DNA from: Azoarcus sp.
Lineage (GTDB): Bacteria > Pseudomonadota > Gammaproteobacteria > Burkholderiales > Rhodocyclaceae
Direction: 5' to 3'
Assembly: GCA_031282905.1 (NCBI GenBank)
Contig: JAITCV010000080.1
Coordinates: forward strand, 1-10,750
Length of the DNA: 10,750 nucleotides
The translations under genes were made by a program, and so were the position numbers. Under the pieces are notes generated by a model. That model saw nothing but the letters and a program-made list of their open reading frames with translations, did no database searches and was not told where the DNA came from. Below are positions 6,642-10,750 of the stretch, one piece after another. The number at the start of each line of letters is the position of its first letter. Position 1 is the stretch's first letter.

Positions 6642-7244
6642 TTATTTGCCCTGGCTCTCGGCCGGGGCGGGCGTTTCTTCGAGGATGCGGGCGGACTGGA
6701 TGACGATCGCGGTGACCGGCACGTTCTGGTGGAAACCGGTGGTATGGGTGGGCTGGCTGGCGATCTTTTCCACGATGTCCATGCCCTTGACCACCTTGCC
6801 GAACACGGCGTAACCCCATTGGTCGCGCGACGGATCGCGCGACGACGGATCGTCGAGGAAGCTGTTGGCGACGAGGTTGATGAAGAATTGGGAGGTCGCC
6901 GAGTGCGGCGCGTTGGTGCGCGCCATCGCGACGGTGCCGGGCAGGTTCTTGAGGCCGTTGCGGGCTTCGTTCTCGATCGGGGGACGGGTCGGTTTCTGGG
7001 TCAGGCTGGCATCGAAGCCGCCGCCCTGGACCATGAAGCCGGGAATGACGCGGTGGAACACAGTACCGTCATAATGGCCATCCTTTACGTACTGGAGAAA
7101 GTTTGCCGCCGATTTGGGAGCCTTGTCGTCGTCGACTTCGATGACGATGTTGCCCAGCGTGGTCTGGAGTTCGACTTGCGGACTGGCGGCGCTGAGCGTG
7201 GTGGCAAGGCCAAGGACGAGAGGGGCAACGAGATGGCGGATCAT
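6642..7244 (-). CDS. ppiA: Periplasmic peptidyl-prolyl cis-trans isomerase A (cyclophilin)
   Basis: A 200-residue cyclophilin with an N-terminal signal peptide (MIRHLVAPLVLGLATTLSAA, cleavage near residue 20), so it acts on exported proteins in the periplasm. Catalytic-core motifs are intact: FHRVIPGFMVQGGGF with R65, F70 and Q73, then MARTNAPHSATSQFFINL and QWGYAVFG. The short tail EETPAPAESQGK extends past the fold. Residues 131-142 (DDPSSRDPSRDQ) lie in a surface loop and come from a DNA micro-duplication at 6823-6849. The ATG at 7244 follows GGAG within CCCACGGAGC (7249-7258), the same ten bases found before ppiB. It is the first gene of the minus-strand unit and is divergent from cysS. 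The compartment is inferred from the signal peptide; the symbol follows E. coli usage. Confidence 0.94.
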   Translation of the reverse strand: MIRHLVAPLVLGLATTLSAASPQVELQTTLGNIVIEVDDDKAPKSAANFLQYVKDGHYDGTVFHRVIPGFMVQGGGFDASLTQKPTRPPIENEARNGLKNLPGTVAMARTNAPHSATSQFFINLVANSFLDDPSSRDPSRDQWGYAVFGKVVKGMDIVEKIASQPTHTTGFHQNVPVTAIVIQSARILEETPAPAESQGK

Positions 7245-7297
7245 ACAGGCTCCGTGGGAGTGGTGGAAAAGATGAAGGCGGGAAGAACAGCGCGGGC

Positions 7298-7306
7298 TGC
7301 TATACT
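7298..7306 (+). promoter_or_regulatory. Putative extended -10 promoter for cysS
   Basis: TGCTATACT reads as an extended -10 (TGn followed by TATACT at 7301-7306). No good -35 is present at the usual distance, as is common for extended -10 promoters. Transcription would start near 7313, giving a leader of about 60 bases. The leader would begin in the palindrome at 7310-7325. Confidence 0.45.
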
Positions 7307-7309
7307 TTC

Positions 7310-7325
7310 CGGTCTTTCAAGACCG
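7310..7325. repeat. Palindrome between the divergent ppiA and cysS promoters
   Basis: CGGTCTT (7310-7316) and AAGACCG (7319-7325) are exact inverted repeats separated by two bases. The palindrome covers the expected cysS transcription start and lies inside the ppiA leader. It could be an operator or a small leader hairpin. Confidence 0.4.
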
Positions 7326-7343
7326 TGCCGATAAAACTGCCGG

Positions 7344-7352
7344 ATTCTAGCA
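7344..7352 (-). promoter_or_regulatory. Putative extended -10 promoter for ppiA
   Basis: On the minus strand TGCTAGAAT (7352 to 7344) is an extended -10 with TAGAAT as the hexamer. It faces ppiA, whose ATG is about 100 bases downstream. Its upstream half extends over the start of cysS, so the two divergent promoters interleave. Confidence 0.4.
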
Positions 7353-7371
7353 ACAACTCCCGATCGCCGGA

Positions 7372-8751
7372 ATGCTTACGATCTACAACACCCTTTCGCG
7401 CAGCAAGGAAATCTTCCAGCCCATTGAACCGGGCCGCGTCCGAATCTATGTCTGCGGAATGACAGTGTACGATTATTGTCATTTGGGTCATGCCCGGGTG
7501 ATGGTGGTGTTCGACATGGTGGCGCGCTGGCTGCGGGCGAGCGGGTTCGATGTGCTCTATGTCCGAAACATTACCGATATCGATGACAAAATCATCAAAC
7601 GCGCCGCGGAAAATGGCGAATCCATCCATGATCTCACCGCGCGCTTCATCGATGCCATGCATGAGGATGGTGATGCCCTTGGCGTACAGCGTCCGGATGT
7701 CGAGCCGCGCGCGACCAACTATGTCGATAGTATGCAAGGACTGATTCGGCTGCTCGAGGAAAAGGGTTTGGCCTATGTCGCCGCCAACGGTGATGTGTGT
7801 TATGCGGTGCGGCGTTTTCCTGGTTATGGAAAACTCTCGGGCAAGGCGCTCGACGATTTGCGCGCGGGTGAGCGGGTGAGCGTCGTCGATGGCAAGGAAG
7901 ATCCATTCGATTTCGTATTGTGGAAGCAGGCCAAGGCCGGGGAGCCGCTCGAGGCGCAATGGGATTCGCCCTGGGGACGCGGGCGGCCGGGCTGGCATAT
8001 CGAATGCTCGGCGATGAGTTCGGAATTGCTGGGCGATCATTTCGATATCCACGGCGGCGGACAGGATTTGCAGTTTCCCCATCACGAAAACGAGATTGCG
8101 CAGTCCGAAGGCGCGCATGGACATGGCTTCGTCAATTACTGGATGCACAATGGCTTTATTCGCATCGACGACGAAAAGATGTCGAAATCACTGGGCAACT
8201 TTTTTACCATCCGCGAAGTGTTGGAAAAATACGACGCGGAAGTCGTTCGTTTCTTTATATTGCGCGCGCATTATCGCAGCCCGCTCAACTATTCGGAAAG
8301 CCATCTCGACGATGCCCGCCAGGCGCTCACTCGGCTTTATACGGCGGTCAAGACGCTGCCGCCCACGGCGACGCCCGCCGTCGATTGGACGACGCCTTGG
8401 GGTGAACGTTTCAGGGCGGCGATGAATGACGATTTCAATACTGTCGAGGCATTGGCGGTGTTGTTCGATCTGGTCAACGAGGCCAACCGCGCGGGCTCGC
8501 CCGATCTCGTCGGCCAACTTCGCGCGCTGGCCGGGATATTGGGCCTGCTGGGACGCGAGGCGCGGGATTTTCTCCAGGCGAGAGAAGATGGAACACTTGA
8601 CGCGAGCGAAATCGAAATCAGGATTGCCGCTCGCGCGAAGGCCAAGAAAGCGCGGGATTTCGCCGAGGCCGACCGCCTGCGCGCGGAACTACTTGCTGCG
8701 GGCGTTGTCCTTGAAGATGGACCGCAAGGCACGGGTTGGCGGCGCGCTTGA
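7372..8751 (+). CDS. cysS: Cysteinyl-tRNA synthetase
   Basis: A 459-residue class I aminoacyl-tRNA synthetase, the usual length, charging tRNA-Cys with cysteine in the cytoplasm. The class I signatures are HLGH at 37-40 (the HIGH motif) and KMSKS at 269-273. The active-site zinc ligands are C28, C212, H237 and E241 (in VCGMT, HIECSAMS and PHHENE), with the same relative spacing as in E. coli CysS, where zinc gives cysteine selectivity. The C-terminal part ends in the RAKAKKARDFAEADRLRAELLAAGV helical segment typical of the family. ATG 7372 opens at the canonical sequence MLTIYNTLSR; no strong Shine-Dalgarno precedes it. It is divergent from ppiA, an arrangement seen in betaproteobacteria. The NYN/cold-shock gene follows on the same strand after a 165-base gap. 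Confidence 0.98.
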   Translation: MLTIYNTLSRSKEIFQPIEPGRVRIYVCGMTVYDYCHLGHARVMVVFDMVARWLRASGFDVLYVRNITDIDDKIIKRAAENGESIHDLTARFIDAMHEDGDALGVQRPDVEPRATNYVDSMQGLIRLLEEKGLAYVAANGDVCYAVRRFPGYGKLSGKALDDLRAGERVSVVDGKEDPFDFVLWKQAKAGEPLEAQWDSPWGRGRPGWHIECSAMSSELLGDHFDIHGGGQDLQFPHHENEIAQSEGAHGHGFVNYWMHNGFIRIDDEKMSKSLGNFFTIREVLEKYDAEVVRFFILRAHYRSPLNYSESHLDDARQALTRLYTAVKTLPPTATPAVDWTTPWGERFRAAMNDDFNTVEALAVLFDLVNEANRAGSPDLVGQLRALAGILGLLGREARDFLQAREDGTLDASEIEIRIAARAKAKKARDFAEADRLRAELLAAGVVLEDGPQGTGWRRA

Positions 8752-8824
8752 TCATACCGTATGTCCGGATGTGCCGTATCTGTGGAAATCCGTTGGTACG
8801 GGAAAGCGTTCTTGTGCTACGGTA

Positions 8825-8852
8825 AAAAAGTGTCCCGGCTCCAAGGGCCGGG
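8825..8852 (-). terminator. Minus-facing terminator-like hairpin in the cysS-NYN spacer
   Basis: CCCGGC (8834-8839) pairs with GCCGGG (8847-8852). On the minus strand the stem is followed by ACAC and TTTTTT. On the plus strand no U tract follows, so it is not a normal cysS terminator. No minus-strand gene lies upstream of it. The rest of 8752-8916 shows no gene; a poor extended -10 (TGCTACGGT, 8815-8823) is the only promoter candidate for the NYN gene. Confidence 0.3.
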
Positions 8853-8916
8853 TTGTCGTGACTGATGACGGCGCAACGGACATGCGTTCCGATTCAGTGG
8901 TGTTTGATATTTTTGG

Positions 8917-9966
8917 ATGGGCAAAATGAAAGAAAAAGACATTTGTCGTATTGCTGTGTTCTACGATGGCGCTTACTTCTTCAAAGTCAGCAGCTATTAT
9001 TTGTATCAACACGAGCGCCGGGCACGTCTATCGTTCCGGGGGGTGCACGATTTCATCGTCACCGAGGTCGCGCAGCGCGAAGGGATTTCCCCCAGCCGCT
9101 GTCAGATCGTCGACGCGAGTTATTTCCAGGGCCGCCTGACCGCGCAGCAGGCATCGGAGCAGGAACGCCTGTTCTCCGACCGTGTATTCGAGGACGCGCT
9201 GACCCGCGCCGATATCGCGCTTTTCCAGCAGCATTTGCAGACGAGGCCCGATGGCAGTTTCGAGGAAAAACGCATCGATGTCTGGCTGGCGCTGGAAGCC
9301 TATGAGATGACCAGCCTGAAAGAATACGACGTCTGCGTGCTCATTACCGGTGACGGCGATTTCGTGCCCCTGGTACGGAAACTCAACACCCTGGGGGCGC
9401 GGGTGATGCTTCTGGGCTGGGAATTCGAATATGAGCGGGGGGACGGGCGGGTGATGCGCACCCAGGTGTCGACAGGGCTGATCGATCGGGTGAATTATGC
9501 GGTAATGATGAAGCCCCTGATTGACGACCGCGTGCGTCGCCATGACCCCATCGTCGACAACCTGTTCATGCCGCGCGCCAGCGAAAATTCGGACTGGGAA
9601 AGCCATCGCCAGGACAACAATCGCCCGCTGCCGGCGGACTTCGTCGAAGGCGCCGAACTGGCGGGCAACATCGTCAACCTCATTGCCGGGAAAGGATACG
9701 GCTTCATCAAGCCAAAGATGGGCAGCGACAACTATTTCTTCCACGCCAGCGACCTGGTCGGCGTGTTGATCGACGAGTTGCGCTACGACGATCATGTCCG
9801 CTTCGTCACCGCACGTGGCGAAAAAGGCATCGTGGCCAAGAATGTGCGCCTGGAGACCGAGTCCGAGCGTCTCGCCGCAATTGATGAAGATCGCATACCC
9901 GAAACCTCGAGTCTGACATTTCCCCAGGAGGGAACCCCATTCGTGATGGATGACCGCACGTTCTGA
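8917..9966 (+). CDS. NYN (PIN-like nuclease) domain protein with C-terminal cold-shock domain
   Basis: A 349-residue protein with two recognisable parts. Residues 10-195 form a NYN/LabA-type (DUF88) domain: RIAVFYDGAYFF with D17, KRIDVWLALEA with D121, and LITGDGDFVPLVRKLNTLG with D146 and D148. These acidic residues sit where metal-dependent RNases of the PIN-like superfamily bind their metal. After a charged linker (about 203-245), residues 248-312 form a cold-shock OB fold with an RNP1-like KGYGFIKP (259-266) and an RNP2-like NYFFHASDL (272-280). The tail is acidic. I infer an RNA-binding endoribonuclease; its targets are unknown. An in-frame ATG at 8926 is also possible and has GGATGGG upstream, giving 346 residues. 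It may be co-transcribed with cysS, and it ends at a strong terminator. A catalytically silent RNA-binding version cannot be excluded. Confidence 0.88.
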   Translation: MGKMKEKDICRIAVFYDGAYFFKVSSYYLYQHERRARLSFRGVHDFIVTEVAQREGISPSRCQIVDASYFQGRLTAQQASEQERLFSDRVFEDALTRADIALFQQHLQTRPDGSFEEKRIDVWLALEAYEMTSLKEYDVCVLITGDGDFVPLVRKLNTLGARVMLLGWEFEYERGDGRVMRTQVSTGLIDRVNYAVMMKPLIDDRVRRHDPIVDNLFMPRASENSDWESHRQDNNRPLPADFVEGAELAGNIVNLIAGKGYGFIKPKMGSDNYFFHASDLVGVLIDELRYDDHVRFVTARGEKGIVAKNVRLETESERLAAIDEDRIPETSSLTFPQEGTPFVMDDRTF

Positions 9967-9994
9967 GCGGCGATGAAGTAACGGGCATCGGAAG

Positions 9995-10038
9995 CACGGG
10001 CGAAGCGCCGACAGGCCGTTCGCCCGTGTTTCGTTTTC
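9995..10038 (+). terminator. Intrinsic terminator after the NYN/cold-shock gene
   Basis: CACGGGCGAA (9995-10004) and TTCGCCCGTG (10019-10028) form a perfect 10 bp stem. An inner GCC-GACA-GGC helix lies in the loop, and TTTCGTTTTC follows. It begins 28 bases after the NYN stop, in the gap between converging genes. The 3' arm and T-rich tail are partly repeated just downstream. Confidence 0.75.
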
Positions 10039-10057
10039 GGCCCGTGCTCGTTTTCGT
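10022..10057 (+). repeat. Imperfect tandem repeat of the terminator 3' half
   Basis: GCCCGTG followed by a TTTCGTTTTCG-type run occurs at 10022-10039 and again, with slight change, at 10040-10057. Either copy of GCCCGTG can pair with the single upstream CACGGGC arm (9995-10001), so two alternative terminator folds are possible. The remaining spacer to 10150 shows no gene. Confidence 0.5.
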
Positions 10058-10150
10058 TTGTTTTGCGCTGGTTTTCCGTTGCGTCGATTTCGACGGAATA
10101 GAGAAAGCCGGGAATAAAAGGCCAAAAACAAGAAACTGACCCGTGGAGTT

Positions 10151-10750
10151 TCAATATTCTTTCGAGTCGGACCACATGTTGGAATTGAAACGGATGACGC
10201 GATTTCGCCCCGATTCCTTGGCGTGGTAGAGCGCCACATCGGCGAATTTGACCGCCTGCCAAAAAGTATTGCTGTCGCTGGGAAAATCGGCCATGCCAAT
10301 GGAAATGGTTTTCTGCAATACGACGCCATTATGGTTGATCTGCATCGCCTCCACGGCGGTACGGATTTTTTCCGCGACTGTTTCGGCTTCCTGACCGGAG
10401 GTTTCCTGGAGCACGACCATGAATTCCTCGCCGCCATAACGGATGACGATATCCGAGACGCGCACCGAAAGTTTGATGACGTTGGAAAGAGCTTTCAGCA
10501 TGGCGTCGCCGGCATCGTGACCGTAGGTATCGTTGATCATCTTGAAGTGATCCAGATCCAGCATCAGGATGGATATGGTCACCTGCTTGCGGCGCACATT
10601 GGCAGTCAGGGTATCGATGTATTCTTCCAGGAAACGGCGATTGTTGAGACCGGTCAGGGGATCGCGCAGGGTGGATTCCTTCAGCGTCTCCATCAGGCGG
10701 CGCACTTCCAGTACCGGGGCGGTATCGCGCAGATAGGCGGAAATATAGGG
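10151..10750 (-). CDS. Diguanylate cyclase (GGDEF domain), 5' part beyond window
   Basis: The last 199 residues of a protein whose N-terminus lies beyond the right edge; the frame is open to base 10750. A helical lead-in (DTAPVLEVRRLMETLKES) runs into a full GGDEF domain beginning RDPLTGLNNRRFLEEY. The metal/substrate segment LDLDHFKMINDTYGHDAGD is present. The signature is GGEEF (window residues 106-110), an active variant. An RxxD inhibitory site (RVSD, 97-100) lies five residues upstream, so the enzyme is expected to make c-di-GMP from two GTP and to be product-inhibited. The C-terminal part (SIGMADFPSD, ADVALYHAKESGRNRV) is complete and followed by a short tail. The sensory region is not visible. 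An in-frame GTG at 10705 exists, but the coding frame clearly continues upstream of it. It converges on the NYN gene. Confidence 0.93.
   Translation of the reverse strand, partial: PYISAYLRDTAPVLEVRRLMETLKESTLRDPLTGLNNRRFLEEYIDTLTANVRRKQVTISILMLDLDHFKMINDTYGHDAGDAMLKALSNVIKLSVRVSDIVIRYGGEEFMVVLQETSGQEAETVAEKIRTAVEAMQINHNGVVLQKTISIGMADFPSDSNTFWQAVKFADVALYHAKESGRNRVIRFNSNMWSDSKEY

Noticed and set aside
6549..7334. 261-codon plus-strand open frame opposite ppiA
   Set aside because: It covers a clear cyclophilin gene and shows no domain of its own.
7300..8148. 282-codon minus-strand open frame opposite cysS
   Set aside because: CysS is unambiguous in the plus frame, and the antisense product shows no motif.
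10082..10095. CGTCG-ATTT-CGACG hairpin as a terminator for the GGDEF gene
   Set aside because: Neither strand has a U tract after this 5 bp stem.
9028..10437. 469-codon minus-strand open frame spanning the NYN gene, the spacer and part of the GGDEF gene
   Set aside because: It overlaps two well-supported genes in other frames and runs across a terminator. Its product is Arg-rich without recognisable motifs.
10151..10705. GTG at 10705 as the start of a stand-alone 184-residue GGDEF protein
   Set aside because: The frame continues upstream to the window edge with helix-forming sequence running smoothly into the GGDEF domain, so the gene is better treated as partial.
1..10750. A mobile element, phage, CRISPR or defence island in the window
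   Set aside because: No transposase, integrase, direct-repeat array or attachment-site-like structure was seen, and most genes are conserved housekeeping functions. The NYN protein alone is not evidence of a defence system.

Overview
The window is a GC-rich stretch of bacterial chromosome, almost fully coding, most likely from a betaproteobacterium (Nitrosomonadales, Rhodocyclales or a relative). That placement is an inference. It rests on the pairing of a divergent cysS with ppiA-ppiB-lpxH and on an MFS transporter gene placed directly before ssb, both familiar betaproteobacterial neighbourhoods. lpxH also indicates a Gram-negative outer membrane. No tRNA, rRNA, CRISPR array, insertion sequence, integrase or attachment site was seen.

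Layout. (1) 1-3246, minus: the first 1082 codons of a large exported protein that runs off the left edge. It has a signal peptide, a beta-rich N-terminal region, a clan GH-A (GH39/PslG-like) glycoside hydrolase barrel with both candidate catalytic glutamates, further domains, a Gly/Thr/Pro linker and the beginning of another domain. (2) 3299-5041, minus: MFS transporter then ssb, closed by an intrinsic terminator at 3262-3293. (3) 5256-7244, minus: ppiA (periplasmic cyclophilin), ppiB (cytoplasmic cyclophilin) and lpxH (lipid A synthesis), in transcription order. (4) 7372-8751, plus: cysS, divergent from ppiA across a 127 bp promoter region. (5) 8917-9966, plus: a NYN-domain (PIN-like RNase fold) protein fused to a cold-shock-type RNA-binding domain, followed by a strong terminator. 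(6) 10151-10750, minus: the C-terminal part of a GGDEF diguanylate cyclase that enters from the right edge and converges on gene 5.

How the genes work together. Most are housekeeping: tRNA charging, proline isomerisation in two compartments, lipid A synthesis, ssDNA binding. The less ordinary items are the multidomain secreted glycosidase, the NYN plus cold-shock fusion, and RNA-level structures. These structures are a terminator-shaped hairpin embedded in the first codons of lpxH, a 13 bp stem between ppiA and ppiB, and a 10 bp inverted repeat at the transporter promoter. A glycosidase resembling biofilm hydrolases and a c-di-GMP synthase lie in the same window, but they are about 7 kb apart and nothing in the sequence links them.
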